Of a stretch of 64,000 nucleotides of DNA, positions 24,247 to 36,280 are shown piece by piece; the first letter of the stretch is position 1; the number at the start of each line of letters is the position of its first letter. The notes beneath the pieces are model-generated. The model was not told the origin of the DNA and searched no databases. It was given only the letters and a program-made list of their open reading frames with translations. Made by a program: the position numbers and the translations under genes. This stretch comes from Magicicada septendecula (taxonomy: Eukaryota; Arthropoda; Insecta; Hemiptera; Cicadidae): assembly GCA_034769895.1 (NCBI GenBank), contig CM068372.1:368547258-368611257 (forward strand). Direction: 5' to 3'.

Positions 24247-24397
24247 AAAAATTCACGTATTTTAAATAAGAAAGTTGTGTTAGTGGTTATAATCACAAAC
24301 AGAATTATCACTGTTGCACACCACTATAGAAACAATCGGAATAATTTTTCTATAGTGGTGAGCAACAGTGATAATTCTGTTTGTAAAAATTCACGTA
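24247..24397. repeat. Pre-miRNA-sized hairpin between 13-bp direct repeats
   Basis: The arms 24,295-24,332 and 24,347-24,384 (38 bases each) pair with one mismatch around a 14-base loop, giving a 90-base stem-loop. The 13-base string AAAAATTCACGTA occurs at 24,247-24,259 and again at 24,385-24,397, directly abutting the right arm. This could be a tiny MITE with flanking duplication or a hairpin RNA gene. Sequence alone cannot separate the two. Confidence 0.8.
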
Positions 24398-24549
24398 ATT
24401 AAAGACCTTACTTATCTTCCTAAAATTGCAAGACGTTTACTTAGATTTTCTTGAAGGTTGAAGCGTTAAGCTCCAGACCCTCCATTACATCGGTAATGTG
24501 GTTGACCTATAACCTCGATATCTAATGTGGAGAGACAGGCAGTTATGAA
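24398..24549. other. Short non-coding spacer
   Basis: Nothing recognised. Confidence 0.4.
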
Positions 24550-24802
24550 TCACAGCGGGGGAATGTATATTTAGAAGAGCTACAGGCATTCTCCGTAAAT
24601 GATAAAATCCAGACATATCGCAGGGAATGGTTACACCATCTGGATAGAATGGAGGATGGACGACTACCTAAGGTTGCGTTCCGATGTAGACCTTTTGGTA
24701 CAAGAGATGTAGGAAGACCGAGAGTGAGATGGAGAGATACTCTGTGAAGACGGAACAGCCAAAGTGCCTACTCCGTGAGGTGCAGAAGAAGAAGAAGAAG
24801 AA
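24550..24802 (+). mobile_element. LINE 3' end (family 5) with (GAA)n tail
   Basis: The plus strand reads NVYLEELQAFSVNDKIQTYR, then REWLHHLDRMEDGRLPKVAF and GTRDVGRPRVRWRDTL before a stop at 24,745-24,747. About 40 bases later it ends in (GAA)n. Only the last part of the RT protein is present. Confidence 0.8.
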
Positions 24803-26819
24803 GTGTCGGGAAGTGCCGAACTTTTACGAAAAAATTATCACAACAGAAGCTTCCAGCTATAATTCTAATTTGTCAGGGGCAGTAATGACTTACACTTATG
24901 CAAGTTAGAAAGTGATTACGACTGATAACGGTCGCTTTGATGCCGACGACTAACGGTTTAAGTTAGGTAGCTATAGGCCTACAGTATGTGTTAATAACAG
25001 AAATTAAATCCCACGTGCTGGCAGCACTGTAGAGAAAGCTTACCCAACCACCGTGAGTTGCTGTCATGATGATTTGAAACAACTTTGATCGAATACATAC
25101 TAAATGAGAGGAATCATCTGATTTCACAGAAATCCAGTTGGACGTAGTGAGTAAAATTCTGCAAAAACCTGAAGTGTAAAGCCTTCACTATTCCTGTAGT
25201 TTATGTTTTCAATAATAAAACGCTGACCTGGGCTGCTATGAAAGTGAATGAAATGACCGAGAACAGACGACAAGGCTGCTACCGTCAGCGCGCACAGAGC
25301 CGAATAAAGTGACAAAGTGGAAATAAAGAAACACCAGCGCAATAAAGGAAACGCGGTAAAACGAAATACCATATTATTTCGTTTGTGCGTTAGCAGACGA
25401 AGAGAAGAGAAAAGATGATGAAGAAATTTTCCGACAGTTGGCACGAACGAAACAAGTGTTTAGGCAATTACCGCTAGCAAACCTGTCATCAGGTACATTT
25501 TACGGCTTTCCATTCACCACACACACGCGGGCGCGAGCTTCTTTTTGCAAAGCTTAAGAACGCGCTCGCTCGTTCTCTTCTATTTTCGTCTACCCCACTC
25601 TTTCTCATGAAATCTATATTCTCCTCTAACTTTCTGTCCATTTGCCCCCCACTCTCACCCCCTCTCTCTCTTTCCTGTATACAGAATTTCAGATACACAC
25701 TCCCGTCGTATCTCTCTCTTTCTCCCTCTTCACGTTCTGCTTTTCCATTCTTTCTCTCTCCCGGTGTAATTAAAACCGAAGAATTCTAAATTATATTCTT
25801 CGCCCCGTTCCGTTTACGACCTGGCTCCTTTCATCTTTAATAAGTGTTTTCGTGCAATCACCGGCGAAACTTTTAAAGCCTACTCTCGGTCGGCCGCGGC
25901 GCTCAGCCTTATCTCTTGCCACTGTTATTGCCTTTCCTTTCTGCTCCTCTATTCCGCCAATTACCAACCGATACACATTCGCGCACATACATACATACAT
26001 ACATACACATACATATATGTAGAGAATTATAAGTAATAATGTAGAACACGTATTGTATTGTTTTAAATACAGTTTAGTTAATCTGCTGGGGTAGTTAAGA
26101 AAACAGTACACTACAGAATACGGTAGTTAATTTTTAACAACCGTCTTCAGCTGCCACTGCTGTCCGCTCTACTGTAGTAAGAATATTAGAGACGCGGAAA
26201 AAAAATCCATAAAGTAAGAAAATTGGAAACTTTTTATCTACTTTTTTTCGATTTAAACCAGTTGGTTAACCAGCTGTTCTATTCGGTATTCCTTCTCGTG
26301 TTTATTAATTTTTTCGCGATAACGTGATAAAGAGATATACTTTGTTGCTGTTTAATTTACGATGAAAACTATACTTGGTCTACGGCCTATAAACAGAAAT
26401 AATTATACACTGTTATTGTTACGGTAAAAATAGATTAGATTGTATCCGTTTTCATGTCTTGCTAATGTTGATTGCTTTTCGTCTTCATTAATACATTCTT
26501 CACGCGACCGTTAACGAACCACGAAGAACTATTTTTTGTATTGTTCTTAGTTTAAATTCATCTTTTTTTAGGTCTAGTATCATGCGTAATACGCTAGTCG
26601 TGTTAAACGACTTTCAGAAGTATCATAACACCAGTAATGTAGGCCTAACCTGTCACTGTCGAAGCTGAATGGAGCGACTACAATGTTGACAGGAATTTAC
26701 AGACACTATGATGGTACTGTATCACACACTGATCACTGACTGATGGTACAGTAGTGTATGGCACTGATCAGTGTACACGAATTAATCACATTAAGCGTTG
26801 TAACATTTACTATAACTTC
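24803..26819. other. Non-coding stretch
   Basis: No gene recognised. It includes a pyrimidine-rich segment (about 25,610-25,760) and a short (CATA)n run near 25,985-26,010. Frames of about 100 codons at 25,124-25,444 and 25,791-26,111 have no recognisable domain. Confidence 0.4.
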
Positions 26820-27330
26820 TTCTCTTCTCCTCTTCCAGGATTAGGTTATATAAACCTGTTCCGGCACCCATCTCATCCTCGGACGACCGACGTATTTTCT
26901 ACCAATGGCTTTATAGTTCAGTGCCGCTTTCGGCAATCGATCCTCTTGTCATCCTTTGCAGATGATCCCACCATTGTCTTCTGTAAATTGAAATAATTTC
27001 ATTTACATCTTTTACTTCGAGTTCTGCTCTGACATCTTCATTACTTATTCTATTTTGCAATGTATGATTTGAAGTATTTCGAAGAAACTGCATTTCAGCA
27101 TTCTGAATTTTGCCGATTTCTTTTTTGTCATGACCCACGCCTCACTCGCATAAATCAACGTGGGTATTGCAATTGTCTTATAAACTTTAATCCTTGTGCT
27201 GTGTTTTGTTTTATTTCTAAGATTTCTATGAATCATACCACAAATATTTCTAAATATTTGGAATGGTACCTTCGTTTTTTTATTTTTATTTTCGGAGGGA
27301 TGGAGGCTGTCTTTTTGGTCCAATATGACC
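26820..27330 (-). mobile_element. 5'-truncated LINE (family 3)
   Basis: The minus-strand frames give FRNICGMIHRNLRNKTKHST, VYKTIAIPTLIYASEAWVMT, then after a frame break NAEMQFLRNTSNHTLQNRIS and YRRQWWDHLQRMT. The 3' end (left) carries the non-coding tail with GGTTTATATAACCTAATCC-like sequence. Relatives are at 43,697, 46,722, 49,570 and 57,120. The frames are broken, so it is dead. Confidence 0.82.
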
Positions 27331-28329
27331 ACACCAAAAAATATATTTCTAGGCTACCGTCCCACAAAGAATCACTTAACTCCGGCAATCAACAATACAC
27401 TCAAAGCGTCAACAAATTTTTCACCTGTCATGAAATAGCTTTATTAAGCGTCATTTTAACAAATGCATGATATAGAACCGGCAGGTGGCTTTGTGAGCCA
27501 ACGAAAACGCTGCATTTGTAGATTATAAATTGATCAACAGGCGTCACGCCCAAATACGTTGATCACACACACACACACACACGTCAATTATTAAGCATAC
27601 ATAAATATAAAAGACAGAGTTGTACGTTTAGCTTCAAATTTCTCGACTAATTTTTGGGAACACAGTAATTACATTTGGCAGTTATGTATATATCCGATTC
27701 ACATACGATTCCAACATTTATATTAAGTGGAAACATACAGCGCCCAGACGCATTGTAACAACGTGTCATTTGTAAGGAGACGGTGGTCTGCAGTCGCGTT
27801 GGTCGCTTTCGAGAGGAAGCGCGTCATTATTGTCCTTGTTTTAAGAAATTTATTGGCAACAATCTTCAGCTTCGGACTCCTTAAAATGCGTTTTAAAATA
27901 ACAAAAATTGCATGTATTAACATATAAATGACGACCAGTTATTGCTGAATTATCGTAGCGATTAATTAGCGTGTGTCTGTCTTAAAACAGGTTTGTAAAC
28001 AACGCCCTGCTCGCCTGACGACAGAATTACTAATAAACATATATAGCCTACTGTACGTGTACTGAATAACTCTGAAATAATTGATCTTGTCCAAACACAA
28101 GTGCACGAAATTTTGTTGACAAACAATTTAAATTATTACTTATTGTAACAGAATGGGAATTCAGTTAGACGAGTGACGTTATTCGCGACCTGATGACCTG
28201 GTGGCAGTGGCTGACGATAAAGAAGACTTTTATTGTGTAATGACAAAATTAACAGTAAAGTAGCCTACAACAGATGGGAATTGAATTTTAACAACAACAC
28301 AAAATAATAATTTAGCTTTAGGAATTCAT
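27331..28329. other. Non-coding stretch
   Basis: Nothing recognised apart from a short (CA)n near 27,566-27,583. Confidence 0.4.
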
Positions 28330-29035
28330 TGTCCCCTCCAAACTACTGGAGAGGATGAGTAATGCCTTATGGTCTCGTTCCTTGATGAAGGGAAATATCC
28401 AGCCGCACCTCCAAGTGGTGGGGGATGGGCAACACCTACAGGTGGCTAACGCGGCTCTGGAGATCGAGTGACAGCCGATAAGCTGTCCCTCCTCTACTTG
28501 TCATTGTCAAGAGAGGCTAGGGCACCCTCTTGCCCTTGGAGTGAGAAATTGCCCCTAAAGACGGATGATCTTCCATTGGTCAACGACGTAGGATAGACAA
28601 GGAGAAACCACCACATTAAAGATCCTTATGGATGTGTCAACAGGGAAAACTGTTCTCTTTAGTCTGGTAAGACAGCCAGTTTATGGGAGAACACTCAGAC
28701 AGAAAATCGGACTGGACTTTAAGCCTGAACGTGGTAGCCAGCTTCACCATACGTTTTACCCTGCGATATGGTAGTATCACAGAAGAAACACAGATATACG
28801 GGAGGACCTGAATATTATGAGTATACTCGACAGGATTGCCCAGTATCGGCTGAATTGGTGGGAACATCGTTGCCGAATGGATGACTGCCGCATCCGCAAA
28901 CAACTCTGGAACTACAACCCAATGGGACGGAGAGGTGTGGGACGCCCGAGAAAGCGCTGGAGTGATCAGATCTAATCTTTGCCTGTTTGAGACCGTAACA
29001 AACTATCGTTGGTTTCATCCTTGAAGATGATAATG
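28330..29035 (+). mobile_element. Internally deleted family 1 LINE
   Basis: The right part (about 28,775-29,035) is the RT C-terminal region and tail of family 1. It runs from a broken RNTDIR-like segment through YRLNWWEHRCRMDDCRIRKQ and GRRGVGRPRKRWSDQ to the GAAGATGATAATGA end. The left part (about 28,330-28,760) is non-coding here, but a piece of it (near 28,660-28,700) is also found beside the family 1 remnant at 790-880. It is therefore plausibly the 5' region of the same element, with the endonuclease and RT core missing between. The junction would lie near 28,768. Confidence 0.5.
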
Positions 29036-29475
29036 AAAATGAATCTTCAATTACTTGGCAACATAATCATTAAACAGTTCATGTATCCGGGGAGTATTAT
29101 TAGTCAGAATGGAAGCTGTGAGGAAGATATAAGAGATGTGATGATTCTGCGTAAAAGCATCATACGCAAGTTATACTGCCTTCTTTGGTCCACTAAGATC
29201 GGACTGAAAACAAAGTTGAAGATCGAAGTCTACAAGAGTATCGTGCAGTCGAATTCAACTTACGGATCAGTCAATGTCGGACGATCGCCGACAATGACTT
29301 TTTGAGACGAACTTCTAGTTTCTGGCTTAGAACACGTACAGAGTAAGATACGAGAACGAATGACCAGAAAGGAAGTCGATAAATCACAACATAGAAAGGA
29401 AACAACTTTTGTGGTACGGGTATGTGATCAACCAAGAGGTTGGCCGCGCCTATAAAATGAATCTAGGAAGTGAAA
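29036..29475 (+). mobile_element. LINE RT fragment (family 6)
   Basis: The frame starting near 29,040 reads FMYPGSIISQNGSCEEDI, SIIRKLYCLLWSTKIGLKTK and LKIEVYKSIVQSNSTYGSVN. This corresponds to the region after the RT active site in which 'LGS-I-s--G' precedes 'IY+SI-----LYG-E-W'. After several frame breaks, RERMTRKEVDKS and an LLWYGYV-like block follow. It directly abuts the family 1 tail, so one element probably inserted into or beside the other. Confidence 0.7.
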
Positions 29476-30251
29476 AGACGTGCGTACGACAATAAAGGGT
29501 TAAGAACAGAAAGATACTCTGAAGGTGAGGTATGGGATGCGGCAGGTGCCATAGGACCCCCACGATATGAGTGACTTTGCGGCACAAAATGAAGAACCAT
29601 TATGAATCTACAAAAAGCGGGCAAGCTCACAGACTAGAATAAAATATGCGCCCGCTTGTTCTTGAGGGTATTCAAACTTTCCGTCGCTAACACACTGTAA
29701 CGTGCGTCTGTGTATGATCACAGCGCTAACAAAGTGACGAAATACAAGTAAGAGAAAATTGCAAACGGGTGTCTTTCTATATAGAAGACAGACGGGACGG
29801 AATGTGAATGCAGTAGATGGTTCGGACTGCTGTGCACCACAATATGAATGAAATGGTAGACAAGAAGAGCAGAAGTGTAGGCATACAGGAAAGAAAGGCA
29901 GGAGGAAGAAAGAAACTGAGGTGAAGGAAAACTGGAAGAGAATGACATGCGAAGAGTCTAAGAATGAGAACGAACGAGATGTGAGGATAGGCAACGAATA
30001 ATTGTAAACAATGTAACATTAGAAAGAGCGACAAACACGGTATCAAACCAACAATGTTTGGGTGTCATCAATTGGCAGCCAGTGACTCAGACTAACAGGT
30101 TGCTGCTCAAAGAGGCTGGAGTCCAGTAACGGAGTGACATGTCACAGGAATCAAAGAAGGAACGGGAATAATGACAACAAAGAAGAGTAGTAAAATAGAG
30201 AAAACGAACGAAAATGAAGTAAGAAAGCGAGAACGGTAAGGGAAAGGTGGG

Positions 30252-30255
<4 letters not shown>
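29476..30255. other. Purine-rich non-coding stretch
   Basis: No gene was recognised. Minus-strand frames at 29,608-30,046 are Phe/Leu/Ser-rich because of the base composition. Confidence 0.4.

Positions 30256-30327
<72 letters not shown>
30256..30327. repeat. (GA)n microsatellite
   Basis: About 36 uninterrupted AG units. Confidence 0.95.
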
Positions 30328-30329
<2 letters not shown>

Positions 30330-31139
30330 GGGGTGATTTTTCAGAAAACCCGTTGTATTAAAGAGGCGAAGTGTGTCAGATCATCTAGTACTAGGGTGGG
30401 TTATCAAATCCCTGACCTCCACTAATGTGACACTCATAGCCTTGTTTACCCAAATCCATTGGCGCGACGAACAATGTATAATAAAACTGAAAAATATTGA
30501 AAATGAAAATTAAAGAAAGCGGTAGGTGATGAATGAAAAAACACAAACCCATGGATTCATGCTACCAAAAGAAATATTATCTAAATATAACTATAAAAAA
30601 AACAACAAACACGCACTCAACAAACACGAAAACGAACACAAAAAAGAAGGAAAGCAAACAAACATGTCTATCTAACTGACCTGCCTTACTGCATCTCTTG
30701 TTAGCGGGGAATTCATCACACGCACACGCGCGCTCGCTCGCACACACTCTGCATGAATTATCACCTGTTATTTTGCTTTTGACATGGACATACGTATAAG
30801 CTTTGTGTACTTTATTATCACCATTTTTCCTCATGTTTTTTCGCGTCTAACCTCCAGTTAATGTTTTACGTCTCTTCTAACTTTTAATTTTTTCTTCGTA
30901 TCTTTCGCTTTAATTAGTTTTACTCCGACCACACGTTTTGCGTATTCTGCTTTAATTAATACCAACGTTATGTTTAACGTTTAATAATTTCTCAGGGTTT
31001 TTTACTTGTCACTGGCATGATAGTATTTCATCGTGCCCGTCCCTGCTCTGCTGTTCTCCCTATCATCTGGTGACTCGAAGACAACCACTTTAAACTACCG
31101 CGGATAACAAGTTTTTAAAGGATGTTTTCTAAAAAGGGA
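30328..31139. other. Non-coding stretch, nothing recognised
   Basis: Short CG/CA-rich simple sequence occurs near 30,718-30,748. No gene could be supported. Confidence 0.4.
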
Positions 31140-31640
31140 TGTTTTCATCGAATTAAAGGGAATTTTAGCCACAGTCTGAATGTAACGTTCATTTTTAAAA
31201 ATTCAAAATTTTTAAACGTCACGGCCCAAAAATTGTGTGAAAATTTGGACAAAATAGCAAAAATTCACGTGGGGTATAAAATCAAAAATAATTTCAACTA
31301 ACATCTAAATGTAGTGTTAAGTTTTGGAAATATCAAAATTCTGGGATCCTAGGGCTCAAAAAGAGATCAGAAATTTTTTTTATTTGTGAAAAATCGAGCA
31401 GGGTGTCAGATTAACAAATAAACAGTAACTTAAATCCGAATGTTTCGTTTTCATTCTTAGTGTTTATTGTATGATTTTGTGCTCTACAATAATTGTTATA
31501 TTATTAAAGAATACTAAAGTAATTGAGATTTTTGCATTTTTCTCATAACTGGAAAATTACCTAATATGAAAATTTATGTAATAATAAATGTACTTCCTTT
31601 AAAAGAGTAAACGACGTCTGCAACTCAGGGAGTTTACTAG
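31140..31640 (-). repeat. Unclassified dispersed repeat, copy B
   Basis: Reverse orientation of the family described at 15,180. It contains AAATTCACGTGGGGTATAAAA (reverse of the 'CATGGGCTTTT' block), CCGAATGTTTCG and, at its end, CTCAGGGAGTTTACTAG. The last string also ends copy D. Confidence 0.6.
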
Positions 31641-32332
31641 TAATATTTATTTTTCAGTTACTGTCATTATTTTGTCGGTTCGCCCAATGTTTACCACAAC
31701 CTACACTCTTGGTAACAGCTGACTTCGAATTAATGCGTTTGCATACAACGATAATTGCCCGGAATATTTCTTTTAAACATTTCATTATCCTGACAATAGA
31801 AATAACCACGTTATTTGGCTCTGTACGAACGATTGAGTCATTCCCGCAACAGTAATTCATGTTATTACGTTGTTTCACATAGGATCTAATTTTCGGTAAC
31901 AATTATTTTAAGCAGAACACTTGTGGCTAAAAAAAACACACACACACACAATCTACATTCCAAATATATTAATTAAAGTCTTGTTTCCGCGGACACGATA
32001 AAAATAAACTGCAAAGAGAAATCAAACTTAGGAGAGACATGTTTACCGAGATAATAAAAAAAAAGTCATTACACGTATGAAAGTCATTAGGCCGTCTCGA
32101 TCTCGTCGCTGCTGTTTACACGAAAGCTTACACGGCGCGGGCTTTTAATTGGTAGACGTAGACTGTAATAAACACCTATACCCTTCACTACTACTACTAT
32201 TAATTAAACGAAACGACTGTTATAAAATCGATCGAGTACACTCTCGATCGACTATCGTATTTTACAATTAATCAAATACTAACCACGCGAGCCAGCAGCG
32301 TTTATTCGTACACCGCGTCAGGATTATTCATA

Positions 32333-32334
<2 letters not shown>
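31641..32334. other. Non-coding stretch
   Basis: A short inverted repeat TCGATCGAG/CTCGATCGA lies at about 32,229-32,251. It is otherwise unrecognised. The part at 32,090-32,330 is less AT-rich than its surroundings. Confidence 0.4.

Positions 32335-32405
<71 letters not shown>
32335..32405. repeat. (CA)n microsatellite
   Basis: About 35 uninterrupted units. Confidence 0.95.
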
Positions 32406-32407
<2 letters not shown>

Positions 32408-32589
32408 TATGAATGTACACGTGTATAGTTTTTAAATGATGCCGAGGACTACCAGAAGGAGCCACCGCAAGCGGTGCAGCTTTGCAATAAAATTAAAAAT
32501 TAAAACACGAAAACAAAGAAGAAAAAACCAGTTTTACTCCTGCTGCTAATTAGAAACGTCTCACTGGCAACGTCCATAAACCGACGTTA

Positions 32590-32591
<2 letters not shown>

Positions 32592-32661
<70 letters not shown>
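32592..32661. repeat. (CA)n microsatellite
   Basis: About 35 uninterrupted units, about 190 bp from an array of almost the same length at 32,335. Confidence 0.95.
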
Positions 32662-32662
<1 letters not shown>

Positions 32663-33379
32663 CGGTGTAATTTTTTCGTTTACTTTCGTTCTATTTAAAT
32701 TATCACTGTTATGTGCATGAATCGAACCAGCGATTTATTTCGCTCAACACCGGGTGATCTGATGTTTTTAACGCATTTTATGCGAAGGCCGACGAGATAC
32801 GGTTACCGCTGAAAGTATTCAGTTCTCCATTTTACAACTTTTGCGCTTCGAAATTATTGAAAAGTTTGTTGTACGATTCTGTTTGTTCCGCCATATTACT
32901 GCTGTTTTTTTATGCCAATAAGTAAACACATCAAGTAGTAAAGTATAACGCTATCATCAAGGTTATACTCAACGCTAGTGTGCTTTGTGTTACTTATGTG
33001 ATACGTGCTTTAATATCATCCACTTACCAAATAATTGGGAAATGTGAAGATACAAGCTAAAACGTGAACGACTGAGTTGACAAATAGGAGGTACCTAAGA
33101 ATGTTCGTCTTCAAGGGTGAAGACGAAAGAGTTGCGCGTAAATTTTTGGATCGCTACTAAAAAGCGTGGCACGATTCCTTGGTCACGTGATCCGATAGGC
33201 CTACATCGCCTTGTCGGGACCAGGACACGCACGTTCTGCTTATTCTCATGGCCTCTTGGGTCCTTCCGACGCTTGATGTCGTATCACAGATGCTTAGAAA
33301 TATGTTAATTTTAATTGCAACGTAATTATGGTCCTGCAGGTCAGATCACAACCTCGATAATCAACCCCCTATACGAGTA
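32662..33379. other. Non-coding stretch
   Basis: Nothing recognised. Confidence 0.4.
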
Positions 33380-33390
33380 CTTACTACTAT

Positions 33391-33442
<52 letters not shown>

Positions 33443-33449
33443 GCTGCTC
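33380..33449. repeat. (ACT)n microsatellite
   Basis: About 23 trinucleotide units, abutting the start of dispersed repeat copy C. Confidence 0.95.
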
Positions 33450-34175
33450 CCTGAGCTGCAGAACTTGCTCACTATTCTGAACGAAGTAGGCTACATTTTT
33501 TATTACACAAATTTCAATATTAAATAATTTTTCAATTATGGGGAAAATTACAAAAATCCCGATTTCTCTACTATTTCTTTACTAATGTAACAGTTCTAGA
33601 GAACATAAGCATACATAATAAACAGTAAAAATTCGAAACATTCAGACCTGGGTTACGATTCCTTTTAGTTTGAAACACTGCTGCATTAAAAATAATTTTT
33701 GTTAAGTTACTTGCAGACCCAAAGTTTTGAAATTTCCCAAACTTAGCCTAAATGTTTAGGCCTATTAAATTTGTTATCCCACATGAAGTTTTGCTATTTT
33801 ATTGAACTTTTTACCTACTTTTTGGGCCCTGAAGACCAAACATTTTGAGATTTTCTGAAATGAGCACTATATTCAGGTTGTGGTTAAAACTCACTTCAGT
33901 TTGATATCCCACATGGGCTTTTACGACTGTCACAAATTTGCCTACCACACATTTTTACCTACCACCAGCTCCTATTTTATGAGGTTTTGAAGGATCAATC
34001 TGAAAAACGATAGTTTTCTGTATGGCAAACGTATGAACACGCGTGACACGTTTTACGAAAATCGGTTGACGCGTTCAAAAGTTATCATGAGACATACCCA
34101 CATACGAAGATAGACAGACAGACAAATGCCAAATGGTAGAGTTAAAACGGAGAACTCGCTTCTCATTTAATTAGT
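33450..34175 (+). repeat. Unclassified dispersed repeat, copy C
   Basis: The most complete plus-strand copy. It begins CTCCCTGAGCTGCAGAAC next to a trinucleotide run, continues with AATTACAAAAATCCCGATTT and ACATTCAGACCTGGGTTACG, and then GATATCCCACATGGGCTTTT. It ends with AAAATCGGTTGACGCGTTCA and GACAGACAGACAAATGCCAA. No protein is encoded. Copies A, B, D and E share these blocks in order. Confidence 0.7.
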
Positions 34176-34424
34176 ATTTCATTGTACCAACTCTAAAGCC
34201 ATGAAGTCTCCAAGACAACAGCCCAGTTTACACGATGACGTCTACAATTTCAACAAGCACAGTGTAGACAATTTTCAGACACATTCTCCTCAACCATCGA
34301 CCTACTGCTCATACCCATTCCACTTTTCTTCTCTTATTCCCGTCAAGATGTACACGCACTATTTATTAACCACGGAACACCGACTCTCACGAGATAGATT
34401 CAGCAGGAGTCGATTACATAGACA
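34176..34424. other. Non-coding spacer
   Basis: Nothing recognised. Confidence 0.4.
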
Positions 34425-34660
34425 AAACATTCCAATGGTCCGGTCATGTAGCAAGGATGCATGTTGAAAGAAAACTGAAACTCATCACGGCAGCATGTCC
34501 GGAAGGAGGTAGAGGAAGATGATGTCCAAGACTGAACGGGTGGCTTACTCGTGTATTGAGAAGGTGGGTTAGGAGTAAAGCCCCTCGCCCAAAATAAAAA
34601 GCACTTTAGGAAATGGCTGCCGTTCAGTGATGCTTGGAAAAAGGCAACGATAAAGGTAAA
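34425..34660 (+). mobile_element. LINE 3' end (family 7)
   Basis: The plus strand reads QWSGHVARMHVERKLKLITA and, after frame breaks, LNGWLTRVLRRWV, then a non-coding end. The W-S-G-H-V-A-R-M motif is the usual 'W-x-x-H-V-x-R' block near a LINE RT C-terminus. It runs directly into a long (GAA)n array. Confidence 0.7.
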
Positions 34661-34760
34661 GAAGAAGAGAAAAAGGAGAAGGAGAAGAAGAAGAAGAAGA
34701 AGAAGAAGAAGAAGAAGAAGAAGAAGAAGAAGAAGAAGAAGAAGAAGAAGAAGAAGAAAA
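34661..34760. repeat. (GAA)n microsatellite at a LINE 3' end
   Basis: About 30 GAA units, imperfect at the left end where they merge with the LINE tail. Confidence 0.95.
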
Positions 34761-36280
34761 ATCCACTACTTCTAATAATAAAATACTGATATATCGATTA
34801 CAAACTATAACGTACGACTTACAGCCCACACAATTCACACACACGCGCGCGCGCGTTATCTCAACATATTATTATAAACATGTGTATATCGTCTCTATCA
34901 TAAAAACGTAAATGGAAAAATAAATGATTAGAGAAAGAGCAGGTGATGGAACACGGAGCCATACACGTGGTAGTTACAATCAGAACGTTTAACGTCAGCA
35001 GTAATAGTTGGCCGACCGATAGTAGCCGCGGCAAACATATAGGCTATATAAATGAAATGCCGGTTAATGAAGATAACGCGCGGCTGAAGAGACGGTGGCT
35101 CGAAGATGACGACGAAGAAGTGAAGAAATATTTAGTCTTAATTGCCGTTTCTGTTGCACACGGTCCCGTGTGTGCAATCAAACAGGTGTCTCATAAATTT
35201 TAATATTCTACACTCTGCAAAAAGGCGAAATCCGTCGTTTCTTTTAGCGAACGTCCTCTTTTTGCTTTTTCTCTTTTAATTTTAAACAGTTGCAAGAAAA
35301 TAAAATCCTTTAATTATACTGGCGCACTCGCGCGCGCGTTGCAGTTGCAAATAAGCGCTGTACCAGTTGGCTGCTCGCTACCTTTATCGAGAATCGATTA
35401 CTAAAACGTTTGGCTCTAAGGCGATTGTAGTTTTGGTGAATAATTTTGCTAAAATATGTAAAGGGCGTTACTACGCTTGCGTAGGCTGATAACAAGTCCC
35501 CAAATTCGGAACGATCATCATTTTTGTTTTAGAAAATAATAGACTTTTACCAAAAATAAATGCTAATCGACAGGAAAAGGAAAGGAAAACGACGCGATAC
35601 CTTAAGGCGGAATCGAACACGTGTCACAGAACAAAACTGCGTAACACCACCTGCACACCGGACGCATAGTTCTTCATCTTCTTTTGATTCAACAACAGAA
35701 ACGCGCGCCTTTGATTTGTAGACTTTTAATACCTTACTAACCTGCTTAAGTATTGAACTCTTTAAATCAATATGGATAAAATACGTTTTAATTACCACAG
35801 CAGGCCAATACTACTTATTTGGGTAGCCATCTTATACGAATTTCACTTGATATATTCTTGGGTGCATGTAACACCTTTGCTGCACCATTTCTTCCCTTGT
35901 ATCTTCCTTTTACCAACAATTTATCGTATTGTTTACGTCACCCAAATAGGCTGATATTGTTAATGCTACCTTTATTTTCTAACCAAACTTTACTACAACA
36001 AAAAACAAAAATTTTCTAACCAAAATTCAATCAAAAAAATTATTAGATTTGGAAACATTACCACTTTTTTAAAGCACACAAGAATTTTCTTGTTCCTTGA
36101 CGTTTTCTTCGTTTTCATACAGCTGGTATTTTTCCGTCTTCTTCATATTTATATTATTTATTATGCTTCAAGTCTCGAGGTGTTTTCTTTACAACATTGT
36201 TTTACTCTCATTCCTTAAATTAACAAAGCAATCCAAACAAATACCATTGAAATACAGATTCCCTTTGGGAACATTTTAAC
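34761..36280. other. Non-coding stretch
   Basis: No gene was recognised. Short CG runs occur near 34,844-34,855 and 35,330-35,340. Several 60-90-codon frames have no domain. Confidence 0.4.

Noticed and set aside
29608..30046. Overlapping hydrophobic frames that could suggest a membrane protein
   Set aside because: Three frames of the same purine-rich DNA give similar Phe/Leu/Ser content. No start context, splice site or family match.
35590..35640. GTTCGATTCCG on the minus strand, a possible tRNA T-arm
   Set aside because: No convincing A box, anticodon arm or acceptor stem at the right distances.
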